NCBI GenBank assembly: GCA_028277515.1
Contig: JANQGC010000359.1
Span: 1-45,257 of the forward strand
Reading direction: 5' to 3'
Length of the DNA: 45,257 nt
DNA from: Anaerolineae bacterium
Lineage (GTDB): Bacteria; Chloroflexota; Anaerolineae; Promineifilales; Promineifilaceae
The notes below the pieces were generated by a model. It searched no databases. It was not told where the DNA came from and was given only the letters and a program-made list of their open reading frames with translations. Of this stretch, positions 26,815 to 34,932 are shown in pieces (within the stretch, counting starts at the first letter, position 1; the number at the start of each line of letters is the position of its first letter). The position numbers and the translations under genes were made by a program.

Positions 26815-28065
26815 GTGTCTGACAGAATAGGCGTTTATGTAACAACCGAGCAGCGTTTGCTGGCCTACAAGGACCAGGTATTCGCTGAAGCTGTTGGGGG
26901 TAATGATTTCTGGCTGCGCTACCTTGATAGTTTTTCCTGGGTCACAGTCGTTGCCCGCGTTCAGCAGGTCGACAAACTGCCCAAGTTTGCCGTTCCTATG
27001 AGCGATCAAAGAATCCGATTCGCATTACTCCCTAATTATTATGGTCCGGCACAACTGCTGCAAAATCTTCCGGGATTATGGTCACGCACAAGACAAATCG
27101 CTGCTGAAAGCTCAGCCTTTATCCTGCGCGTCCCCGGGATGCTCGGCACTTTTCTTTACCGGCATTTGCGGTCCCGTAATTGGCCTTATGCTGTGGAAGT
27201 CGTAGGTGATCCCAATGACAGTCTCAGCCTGCGGGCAATTGGTAAAAGCTGGGCGCGAATTGTACACCCCCTCGCCGTGCGGGAAATGCGCCAACAATGC
27301 AGGGATGCAGCAGCCGCTTCCTATGTCACTGCCAAAACCTTACAAAATGCGTACCCTTCACATGCCGGGTTTGTGACCCATTATTCATCCATTGAACTTT
27401 CCCAAGAACTTGTCAACCTGGCTCAAAATATGCATGATGCATATTCACAAATAGCGAATTTGTACACCGAAAACGTTCCCCACCTAATATTTGTTGGCAG
27501 TTTGTCACAGCGTATTAAAGGGCTACACGTGCTGTTGAACGCTCTCAATATCTGCTTGCAGAAGAACCTGCAATTCCATCTGCATATCTTAGGAGATGGA
27601 AAGCACCGCAAGGAATACGAGCAGTTAGTGTCCCGGCTAAAACTGGATGATGCAGTAACCTTTCACGGCTTTGTTAAACAAGGGAATGAAGTGTTTCAAC
27701 ATTTACGTCAAGCCGATCTCTTTGTCATGCCCTCCTTAATGGAAGGGCTGCCCAGAGCCATGATTGAAGCCATGGCCTGTGGCCTACCCTGCATCGGCTC
27801 AAGAATTGGCGGCATTCCCGAATTACTGGAACCCCAAGACATCTTTCCCCCAGGAAATGCACCGGTTCTGGCCGAAGCCATCATGAATATGATAAACGAT
27901 TCGGAAAGAATGAAGAGAGCGGGGGCGAGGAACCGGGAAATGGCACTTCAATACAGAGCGCAAGTCTTAAGACCGCGCCGGCGTGCAATGTATGATCACC
28001 TGCGTGATATTACATTGCAGCACATTAAGCCACAGCAGCAAGAGAGAGTTAAAGGATTTGGATAG
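26815..28065 (+). CDS. Glycosyltransferase family 4
   Basis: The 416-residue GT-B transferase starts at a GTG. The donor half is clear: HLIFVGSLSQRIKGLHVLLNAL, FHLHILGDGKHRKEYEQL, VTFHGFV and VMPSLMEGLPRAMIEAMACGLPCIGSRIGGIPEL, which holds the E-x7-E-type nucleotide-sugar binding motif. The N-terminal half is unusual in length and has PYAVEVVGDPNDSLS. Its end overlaps the probable start of the next small membrane gene by eight bases. Confidence 0.87.
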   Translation: MSDRIGVYVTTEQRLLAYKDQVFAEAVGGNDFWLRYLDSFSWVTVVARVQQVDKLPKFAVPMSDQRIRFALLPNYYGPAQLLQNLPGLWSRTRQIAAESSAFILRVPGMLGTFLYRHLRSRNWPYAVEVVGDPNDSLSLRAIGKSWARIVHPLAVREMRQQCRDAAAASYVTAKTLQNAYPSHAGFVTHYSSIELSQELVNLAQNMHDAYSQIANLYTENVPHLIFVGSLSQRIKGLHVLLNALNICLQKNLQFHLHILGDGKHRKEYEQLVSRLKLDDAVTFHGFVKQGNEVFQHLRQADLFVMPSLMEGLPRAMIEAMACGLPCIGSRIGGIPELLEPQDIFPPGNAPVLAEAIMNMINDSERMKRAGARNREMALQYRAQVLRPRRRAMYDHLRDITLQHIKPQQQERVKGFG

Positions 28066-28600
28066 CTTAAGAAATCGTATCCCATCCAGAAGCGAACTCT
28101 TCACGGTCTTCGTAGCATGTATGATTCCCGTACATGTATGGGCTATTTTCAACGTCTTGCGCGAAGTGCCGGCCTGGATACTGCGCATGAGTATGTGGGA
28201 AATGATCGGTGTTATTGCTTATACACAAGTCTTCGCCTTATTTGAATCGCTGATCCTGTTTATTTTGATTCTGTTGGCAGCGATCATTCTGCCTGGGAAC
28301 CTGCTGCGCAACGACATTGCCATATCAAGTGCTTTGATCATGTTTGTGCTATCCATCTGGCTGGTTATTCTCCATTACAATTCTGACTGGATATTTAGCA
28401 GAAATCTTCCCATATTGGCCATCTGGCTGGGTACTTTATTGGGCACATTGATCCTTCTGCTGCTGCTCTCCAGAAGGCTGAAACCAATACAGGACAGAAT
28501 CGTTAACATCATGAGCCGCTTCGCTGTATTAGCAGCACTATATTTGGTCATCGACGCATTGAGCGTCCTTATCGTTTTGGTTCGTAATATAAGTGTATGA
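28058..28600 (+). CDS. Small polytopic membrane protein of unknown function
   Basis: The ~180-residue protein has about five hydrophobic segments (for example LILFILILLAAIILPG and GTLLGTLILLLLL) and a short basic N-terminus. No family was recognised. The start is taken as the TTG at 28058, which has AAGGA just upstream and overlaps the preceding stop; a longer frame from 27983 runs over the transferase gene and is less likely. Its place inside the glycan locus suggests a membrane role there. Confidence 0.55.
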   Translation: MDSLRNRIPSRSELFTVFVACMIPVHVWAIFNVLREVPAWILRMSMWEMIGVIAYTQVFALFESLILFILILLAAIILPGNLLRNDIAISSALIMFVLSIWLVILHYNSDWIFSRNLPILAIWLGTLLGTLILLLLLSRRLKPIQDRIVNIMSRFAVLAALYLVIDALSVLIVLVRNISV

Positions 28601-28614
28601 GTGAATCAAAGGTC

Positions 28615-28644
28615 ATTATTTAGAAAACCATTTTTCTAAATAAT
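28615..28644 (+). terminator. AT-rich 13-bp perfect hairpin, possible weak terminator
   Basis: ATTATTTAGAAAA (28615-28627) and TTTTCTAAATAAT (28632-28644) pair perfectly with a four-base loop. It lies just after the small membrane gene and before the Tat-exported enzyme. The low GC and the absence of a following T-run make termination uncertain. Confidence 0.4.
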
Positions 28645-28647
28645 AAA

Positions 28648-28660
28648 TTTCGGTCCGAAA
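28648..28660. promoter_or_regulatory. Palindrome TTTCGGTCCGAAA, possible operator
   Basis: This is a perfect 13-base dyad with a single central base, placed right after the AT-rich hairpin and about 65 bases before the next gene. Nothing in the window identifies a binding protein. Confidence 0.25.
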
Positions 28661-28725
28661 CAGATCGCTTAAGACCTTGTAATTAAGTTAATATCGAGCT
28701 TCCTCGCCTCAGAAGGATAAAGTCA

Positions 28726-30264
28726 TTGACTGTAAAAATGAACCGCCGTGAGTTCTTAAAGGGAATAGCCTCTATGCCCTTGGTGGCTCTACAGATGTCG
28801 CCACCAACCAAAGCCATTCTGAATCTCGCCCAAGTCGAAAATAAGGGTAAGTCAAATGTCTTAATTCTTGTTTTCGATACCTTATCTGCCTTGAATACTT
28901 CTATAGACGGCTATGGTCGGCAAACAACGCCTAATCTGTCCCGTTTCGCTGCTAGTGCCAATGTTTATCACAATCATTATGCCGGAGGAAACTTCACCAC
29001 ACCGGGAACCGCTTCCTTGTTGACAGGAACATATCCTTGGACCAATAGAGCTATTCATCTGCATGGAACAGTTGCTAATCAATTCGTCGACAAGAATATT
29101 TTCTCCGTGTTTGATGAAAGCTATTATAAAGTTGCTTATACACATAATACTTTGGTATTTGATCTGTTACATCAATTTCGTTCCAATATTGAAGAGTTGA
29201 AAAAAATTCAAGAACTTTGCATAAGCTATCCTCATTATAGTGATAGAATTTATCAAGATGATTACATTATCGCTTCCATAAGTGAGCGACATACTCGGCA
29301 AGGAAATACAATCCCCGGGTCATTATCATTGACTTTTTTCGATAAATTGATGGGAGCAATGACAAGGGATACTATAGAAAAAGAATTTGGTTCATTATTT
29401 CCCAGGGGCATACCCAATCAAAGTCTTGGGCATTACTTTCTGCTTGAAGATGTTTTTGATTGGCTGGTTGCTGAGTTGCCGAAACTACCACAACCATTCC
29501 TGGTTTACATACATGTGTTTCCTCCTCACAATCCTTACAATGCAAGACAAGATTTTGTTGATATATTTGCTGAAGATGGATTGCAGATAAGTCAAAAACC
29601 TGAACACTTCGCCAGTGATAATCGTAGCTATGCATTTTTATATAATAACCGCCAATTGTATGATGAGTTCCTTGCCTATACCGATGCTGAGTTCGGCAGA
29701 TTTTATTCTCAATTTCAAAATATGAACTTGCTTGATAATACAATTACGGTCGTTACGTCAGATCATGGTGAATCATTTGAACGCGGGATTATTGGACACA
29801 ATACTCCAGCCTTATATGAACCCCTGGTTCGTGTACCTTTATTGATAAAACGGCCAGGACAGGTTAATAAACTTGATGTTAGAACTCTAACAAATTGTGT
29901 CGATGTTATGCCCACCCTACTGGTTGAAACTGACCATACTATACCCTCGTGGTGTGAAGGGGAGATTCTACCTGGATTTGGCGACAATACTGCGGCCGAG
30001 GACAGGGCGGTCTACACGATTGAAGCGAAGAGCAATCCTAAATTGGCTCCTTTGGATAAAGCAACAATCGCTATGGTCAAGGGTGATTACAAGCTGATCA
30101 ACAACCGCGGATACGGTGATGATGTACAGCCATATGAGCTTTACAATTTAGCGCAAGACCCGGAAGAACTTGAAGATTTGTTCGGCATTGAAAAGGATAT
30201 GGGAGACGCCATGCGTGAAGAGTTAGACCTGGTTTTGGCGGAGCGTGATCGGGTGCGAGGTTGA
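28726..30264 (+). CDS. Tat-exported sulfatase-like (alkaline phosphatase superfamily) hydrolase or transferase
   Basis: The ~512-residue protein opens with a twin-arginine signal (NRREFLKGIASMPLVAL) and then the sulfatase fold: metal site residue Asp51 in LVFDTLSALN, TTPNLSRFA, the active-site stretch TTPGTASLLTGTYPW at 91-105, PPHNPY with His268, VTSDHGE (Asp346, His347) and His358 in IGHNTP. Where type I sulfatases have Cys/Ser-x-Pro-x-Arg, this has Thr91-Thr-Pro-Gly-Thr, so formylglycine cannot form. Thr nucleophiles occur in phosphoglycerol and phosphoethanolamine transferases of the same superfamily, and a phospho-substituent role on the glycan is possible. TTG at 28726 has AGAAGG upstream; ATG at 28738 is the alternative. 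The gene is visibly AT-rich. Confidence 0.8.
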   Translation: MTVKMNRREFLKGIASMPLVALQMSPPTKAILNLAQVENKGKSNVLILVFDTLSALNTSIDGYGRQTTPNLSRFAASANVYHNHYAGGNFTTPGTASLLTGTYPWTNRAIHLHGTVANQFVDKNIFSVFDESYYKVAYTHNTLVFDLLHQFRSNIEELKKIQELCISYPHYSDRIYQDDYIIASISERHTRQGNTIPGSLSLTFFDKLMGAMTRDTIEKEFGSLFPRGIPNQSLGHYFLLEDVFDWLVAELPKLPQPFLVYIHVFPPHNPYNARQDFVDIFAEDGLQISQKPEHFASDNRSYAFLYNNRQLYDEFLAYTDAEFGRFYSQFQNMNLLDNTITVVTSDHGESFERGIIGHNTPALYEPLVRVPLLIKRPGQVNKLDVRTLTNCVDVMPTLLVETDHTIPSWCEGEILPGFGDNTAAEDRAVYTIEAKSNPKLAPLDKATIAMVKGDYKLINNRGYGDDVQPYELYNLAQDPEELEDLFGIEKDMGDAMREELDLVLAERDRVRG

Positions 30265-30268
30265 TTGA

Positions 30269-31252
30269 ATGATGAGTGAAATTGCTGCGGTCACCGGAGC
30301 CAGCGGTTTAATCGGCCGTCACCTGGTCGATCTACTCCTTGAACAAGACCTGCCCATCCGCATCCTAACCCGAGATCCACAAAAAGTCGAAGCGTCTTGG
30401 GAGAACAAAGTTGAAATCTGGCAAGGGGACATCACCGACCCCGACTCCTTAGCAGGGTTCGCCGCCGGCGCGTCGACCATTTATCACCTGGCCGGAGTCA
30501 TTTTCGAGCCTGAGCTGCTCACCTCGGTTAACGAAACAGGAACAAAAAATTTGTTGGAGGAATGTGCACGCCATCCAATCAAACGTTTTGTCCATTTGAG
30601 CAGTGTTGGGGTGATTGGATCGAGCCAGGAAAAAATTATCGACGAAGAAGCGGCTTGCCACCCGCAGAACGATTATGAGCGTAGCAAACTGCGCGGCGAG
30701 CAGCTCGTGATGCAGTACGCACAGGAGCAAAATCTCCCGGTAACCATCATGCGCCCCACGATTGTATTTGGGCCTGGAAGAGAAAAAGAAAAAGATAGCT
30801 TCGCCAGTTGGATGGGAGCCATCCAGTCCGAGCGTTACCGTTATATCGGCCAGGGGCAATATATGGCTAATTATGTGTTCGCCCGCGATGTGGCGGCGGC
30901 CTGCCTTCATGTTACCGAACGTGAGCAGGCGGTCGGGGAAATTTACATCGTCAATGATCCCACCCTCTTGCGAGATTTCGTACAGATCGCGGCCGATTTA
31001 ATGGATGTCCCTCAACCCGCCACTATCCCTTTGTGGATCGCCAATTCAATCGCCGGCGTGTCGGCTCTCATGGGCAAACTGCTCAAGATGTCCCTGCCAT
31101 TGACCCCGGCACGGGTGAAAGCTTTGACCAGCGAGACAATGTACAGCGATCATAAACTACGAGAGAATCTAGGCTTTGAACCGCCAACCGGCGTCGAGCA
31201 AGGCTTGCAGCAAACGATTCGCTGGTACCAGGAGCAGGGCACGCTGCAATAA
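30269..31252 (+). CDS. NAD-dependent epimerase/dehydratase family protein
   Basis: This is an extended short-chain dehydrogenase of 327 residues: VTGASGLIGRHLVDLLL at the N-terminus, YHLAGVIFEPEL, HLSSVGVIG, the YERSK catalytic pair, and MRPTIVFGPG. It could reduce or epimerise a nucleotide-sugar or a lipid-linked sugar; the exact substrate is not visible. It starts five bases after the sulfatase-like gene, with an alternative ATG one codon downstream. Confidence 0.82.
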   Translation: MMSEIAAVTGASGLIGRHLVDLLLEQDLPIRILTRDPQKVEASWENKVEIWQGDITDPDSLAGFAAGASTIYHLAGVIFEPELLTSVNETGTKNLLEECARHPIKRFVHLSSVGVIGSSQEKIIDEEAACHPQNDYERSKLRGEQLVMQYAQEQNLPVTIMRPTIVFGPGREKEKDSFASWMGAIQSERYRYIGQGQYMANYVFARDVAAACLHVTEREQAVGEIYIVNDPTLLRDFVQIAADLMDVPQPATIPLWIANSIAGVSALMGKLLKMSLPLTPARVKALTSETMYSDHKLRENLGFEPPTGVEQGLQQTIRWYQEQGTLQ

Positions 31253-31277
31253 GCGAATTGTCTGAGAAGCGACAGAA

Positions 31278-32468
31278 ATGGGGTATCAACTGCGCGTCGC
31301 CCGGGTGGTTACCACACCCATCACTATTTCATTACTGCTTTACGATCAAATCGTACAAATTCGCGAGTCGGGCATCGATCTCACATTGATAGCCAATGAT
31401 GAACGAGCGCTTGGTCGCCTCTCACAAGAATTAGGGGTACGAGCAAAAAGCATACCAATGGTTCGCCAGCCGGCACCTTACCAGGATCTCCAATCATTGC
31501 TCTCCTTGCAGCATTATTTGCGGCAAGAGCGGTTTGACATTGTCCATTCCTCGACCCCCAAAGCCGGCCTGCTAAGCGCCCTGGCCGGAAAATTGACTTC
31601 AACACCCATTCGGCTGCATACCTATACCGGGCAGCGGTGGAGCACATTATCCGGATTTTCCCGGCAACTGCTTAAATCTTTTGATCGCCTGATCGCCATG
31701 CTTAGCACGCAAACGTATGCTGACAGCCAATCACAAAAAGAATTTCTCATCAAGGCCGGCGTCGTGCATCCACAAAAAATTCGTGTTCTTGGCTCAGGTT
31801 CGATCAGCGGCGTTAATATGGCCCGCTTTTCTCAAGAAACATGGGGGAAGAGCCATCGCAGACAATTGCGGAAGCAATTAGGGATTGTAGATGATGCCCT
31901 GGTTACCGTCTTTGTTGGCCGGGTGACCAGAGATAAGGGCATTGTGGAATTGGTGGACGCTTTCTCACGCATTCGTGAAACGAATGAGGCTGTTTACCTG
32001 CTTATTGTCGGACCCAGGGAGACGGATCTAGATCCCATTCCGGCCCGCACCAGTCAGGTGATTGAAGATAACAGCCAAATCGTAGCCACCGGTTTCACAT
32101 CCACCCCTGAGCAATATTTGGCAGCGGCCGATATTTTTTGTTTGCCTAGCTACCGGGAAGGCTTTGGCACCGTGATCGTTGAAGCGGCAGCAATGGGGCT
32201 TCCCGCCGTGGCCACCCAGGTCACCGGCCTGGTAGATGCCATCATTGATGGAAAAACCGGTTTATTGGTCCCACCCAGAGATCCGGGGGCTTTGTCCCAG
32301 GCGCTGACACAATTGATTAATCAGCCGGCCCTGCGCCATAAACTCGGCGCGGCGGCAAAAGCGCGGGCAGTAGAAGAATTTCAAGATCGCTACGTTAATG
32401 GCCTGGTCGTCAAAGAATATTTCCGCCTGGCTAATTCGCTGCTCGATCACAAACAGGAGCCGGCATGA
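31278..32468 (+). CDS. Glycosyltransferase family 4, PglA-like
   Basis: The 396-residue GT-B transferase shows IVHSSTPKAGLLSALAG and the segment TYTGQRWSTLSGFSRQLLKSFDRL with LGSGSISGVNMARF. This wording is common in transferases encoded beside PglC-like phosphoglycosyl transferases that add the second sugar to an undecaprenyl-diphosphate-linked first sugar. The donor half has VFVGRVTRDKGIVELVDAF and LPSYREGFGTVIVEAAAMGLPAVAT. Its stop overlaps the next start by four bases (ATGA). Confidence 0.85.
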   Translation: MGYQLRVARVVTTPITISLLLYDQIVQIRESGIDLTLIANDERALGRLSQELGVRAKSIPMVRQPAPYQDLQSLLSLQHYLRQERFDIVHSSTPKAGLLSALAGKLTSTPIRLHTYTGQRWSTLSGFSRQLLKSFDRLIAMLSTQTYADSQSQKEFLIKAGVVHPQKIRVLGSGSISGVNMARFSQETWGKSHRRQLRKQLGIVDDALVTVFVGRVTRDKGIVELVDAFSRIRETNEAVYLLIVGPRETDLDPIPARTSQVIEDNSQIVATGFTSTPEQYLAAADIFCLPSYREGFGTVIVEAAAMGLPAVATQVTGLVDAIIDGKTGLLVPPRDPGALSQALTQLINQPALRHKLGAAAKARAVEEFQDRYVNGLVVKEYFRLANSLLDHKQEPA

Positions 32469-33076
32469 TATATCGCCACTATCTGAAACGGCCGTTTGAC
32501 ATTATCGTGACTTTGCCGGCGCTTATCATTTTATCGCCGCTCTTTCTCGTTATCGCCATCATCGTGCGCATCCAGTTGGGATCGCCAATCATATTCCGCC
32601 AAAAGCGTCCCGGCTATCTCGGCCAGATTTTCACTATTTATAAATTTCGCACGATGAAAAAGGCCAGGGACAAAAATGGCCAACTTCTGCCCGACGACCA
32701 GCGCATGACTCGTCTCGGCCGTTTGCTGCGCAGCACCAGCTTAGATGAATTACCAGAGCTCTTTAATGTGCTCAAAGGAGAAATGAGCCTGGTCGGACCC
32801 CGCCCGTTGCTCACTGAGTATTTACCCCTTTATTCATCGCAGCAGATGCGCCGCCATGACGTTCTGCCCGGTATCACAGGCTGGGCGCAGGTCAATGGCC
32901 GCAACCATCTCAGTTGGGAAGAAAAATTCACTCTTGATATATGGTATGTGGACAATTTATCCTTTACGCTTGATTTAAAAATAATGGTGCGTACCGTCCG
33001 CCAAATCATTTCGCGCGAGGGCATCAACCAACCTGGACAAGCCACTGTTCAACCCTTCACCGGCGAAGGAAACTGA
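32465..33076 (+). CDS. Monotopic phosphoglycosyl transferase, PglC-like (initiating enzyme)
   Basis: This 203-residue enzyme transfers a sugar-1-phosphate from a UDP-sugar to undecaprenyl phosphate. It has the short form of the family: a single N-terminal re-entrant hydrophobic segment with LKRPFDIIVTLPALIILSP, KFRTMK, the catalytic Asp94-Glu95 pair in STSLDELPELFNVL, and MSLVGPRPLL. The lack of the extra N-terminal membrane domain found in WcaJ/WbaP agrees with PglC. It starts the lipid-linked unit for the pathway encoded around it. Confidence 0.92.
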   Translation: MIYRHYLKRPFDIIVTLPALIILSPLFLVIAIIVRIQLGSPIIFRQKRPGYLGQIFTIYKFRTMKKARDKNGQLLPDDQRMTRLGRLLRSTSLDELPELFNVLKGEMSLVGPRPLLTEYLPLYSSQQMRRHDVLPGITGWAQVNGRNHLSWEEKFTLDIWYVDNLSFTLDLKIMVRTVRQIISREGINQPGQATVQPFTGEGN

Positions 33077-33078
33077 GA

Positions 33079-33714
33079 ATGCGCGTTTTAATCATTGGCG
33101 CCGGCGGGCATGGACAAGTTGTAGCCGACATTTTGCTACAGATGCGTGAAGCGGGCAGCCGGGTTGAGCCTGTGGGATTCCTTGATGACAATCCTGCAAT
33201 ATTGGGTCAGGAATTCTTGCAAATCCCTGTACTAGGCATGGTAAAAGAACGAAAAAATATTGAGCATGATGGCCTTATCATTGCCATTGGCAACAACTGG
33301 ACACGGCAAACCTTATATCAAGAAATGAAACGAGAAGGTGTAAATATCATAACAGCACAGCACCCACAGGCGATCATCGCTCCCGAGGTGACCATCGGTC
33401 CGGGCTGCACGATCATGGCCGGCGTGATTGTCAACACAGGCAGCGTAATTGAAGAAAACACCATTCTAAACACGGCCTGCACGGTCGATCACCACTGCCA
33501 TATCGCCGGCCACGCCCATATTGCTCCAGGCGTCCATCTAGGCGGCGACGTGGTTGTAATGGAAGGTGCGCTGGTCGGCATCGGCGCCACCGTCATGCCC
33601 CAACGCCAGGTAGGGACATGGGCGACGGTTGGCGCCGGCAGCCTGGTTCACAGCGATGTGCCCGATCATTGCACTGTTGCCGGCGTACCGGCTCAACCTT
33701 TGAAGGAAAATTAG
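33079..33714 (+). CDS. Sugar O/N-acyltransferase, NeuD/PglD-like
   Basis: The 211-residue protein has an N-terminal Rossmann-like half (RVLIIGAGGHGQVVADIL, GFLDDN) and a C-terminal left-handed beta-helix with hexapeptide repeats. The catalytic histidine region TVDHHCHIAGHAHIAPGVHLGG matches the PglD/NeuD family, which N-acetylates the 4-amino group of UDP-sugars with acetyl-CoA. It sits directly between the PglC-like and aminotransferase genes, with gaps of only one or two bases. Confidence 0.88.
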   Translation: MRVLIIGAGGHGQVVADILLQMREAGSRVEPVGFLDDNPAILGQEFLQIPVLGMVKERKNIEHDGLIIAIGNNWTRQTLYQEMKREGVNIITAQHPQAIIAPEVTIGPGCTIMAGVIVNTGSVIEENTILNTACTVDHHCHIAGHAHIAPGVHLGGDVVVMEGALVGIGATVMPQRQVGTWATVGAGSLVHSDVPDHCTVAGVPAQPLKEN

Positions 33715-33715
33715 C

Positions 33716-34927
33716 ATGCAGATCCCGATGAGTTCGCCAGACCTCACCCATGAAGAAATCAAAGTCGTTGAACAGGTCTTGCAAACACGATATTTGAGCA
33801 TCGGTCCCCGGTTGAAAGCGTTTGAACAAGCGTTGGCTCGACAAGTAGGCTGCCGGTTCGGTGTTGGCGTCAATTCCGGGACCAGCGGTCTGCATCTCTG
33901 TGTCAATGCCGCAGGAGTTCGCGAAGGCGACCTGGTGATTACCTCACCGTTCTCCTTTATTGCCTCCGCGAACAGTATTCTCTACGAACGGGGCATCCCC
34001 ATATTTGTCGACGTACAGGAGAGAACAGGCAATATTGATCCTGCTCTTGTAGCTGAAGCGGCCTTCGATTTGAAAAAAGGCGGACAAGATGCCCGCCGTT
34101 GGCTGCCGCCACTCTTGCAGGACAACACCTCCGCTCAGATTGGGCAATTGAAGAGCGTTTTACCCATTTATGCTTTTGGTCAGCCGGCAGATATGGACCC
34201 GCTAGCCGCCGTTGCTGCAGAACATGATTTGACGATTATTGAAGACGCCTGTGAGGCGCTTGGTGCACAGTACAAAGGACGGCATGCCGGAACGTTGGGG
34301 GATGCGGCCGTATTTGCTTTTTATCCCAATAAGCAGATAACCACCGGCGAAGGCGGCATGATCGTCACCAACAACGAGGAATGGGCCGGGTTGTTTCGCT
34401 CCTTACGCAACCAGGGGCGTGATATTTTCGACGCCTGGTTGAATCACACCCGGCTTGGTTACAACTACCGTCTGGACGAGCTGAGTGCTGCGCTAGGAGT
34501 TGTACAAATGGAACGGCTGACCGAGTTATTGGCCAGGCGAGCGCGCGTTGCCGGTTGGTACAATGAACGTCTGGCCGGGGTGGATGAGATCGAGTGTCCC
34601 ACTATTGCGCCGGAAACGACCTATATGTCCTGGTTTGTGTATGTCATTAAGATTAAACCACCCGGACTGCGCGACAGGATCATGGCCAGGCTGGCCGATA
34701 TGGACATCCCCAGCCGCCCTTATTTCACACCTATTCACCTGCAACCTTTTTATCGGGATACCTTTGGCTACGGTCCGGGAGATTTCCCGATCACGGAAAA
34801 ACTGGGCCAGGTCTCGCTGGCTCTGCCTTTTTCCAGTGTTATGACCGAAGATCAGGTCGATCGTGTTTGTTCTGCGCTACAGACGTTGTTGAAATCATCA
34901 TTACAAACTGTAAGGCAGGAGGAATAA
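33716..34927 (+). CDS. DegT/DnrJ/EryC1/StrS-family PLP aminotransferase
   Basis: This 403-residue sugar aminotransferase converts a nucleotide-linked keto-sugar to an amino-sugar using PLP. Seen are VNSGTSGLHLCVNAAGV, ITSPFSFIASANSILYERGIPIFVDV, EDACEALGAQYKG and the PLP lysine in FYPNKQITTGEGGM, then GYNYRLDELSAALG. By position it corresponds to PglE. The lysine segment YPNKQITTGEGG is that of a broader DegT group, and an insertion of about 20 residues (DLKKGGQDARRWLPPLL) follows strand four, so the exact substrate may differ from PglE. Confidence 0.9.
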   Translation: MQIPMSSPDLTHEEIKVVEQVLQTRYLSIGPRLKAFEQALARQVGCRFGVGVNSGTSGLHLCVNAAGVREGDLVITSPFSFIASANSILYERGIPIFVDVQERTGNIDPALVAEAAFDLKKGGQDARRWLPPLLQDNTSAQIGQLKSVLPIYAFGQPADMDPLAAVAAEHDLTIIEDACEALGAQYKGRHAGTLGDAAVFAFYPNKQITTGEGGMIVTNNEEWAGLFRSLRNQGRDIFDAWLNHTRLGYNYRLDELSAALGVVQMERLTELLARRARVAGWYNERLAGVDEIECPTIAPETTYMSWFVYVIKIKPPGLRDRIMARLADMDIPSRPYFTPIHLQPFYRDTFGYGPGDFPITEKLGQVSLALPFSSVMTEDQVDRVCSALQTLLKSSLQTVRQEE

Positions 34928-34932
34928 ATAAG

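Noticed and set aside
28726..30264. Annotation as a standard type I sulfatase
   Set aside because: The Cys/Ser-x-Pro-x-Arg motif needed for formylglycine is absent.
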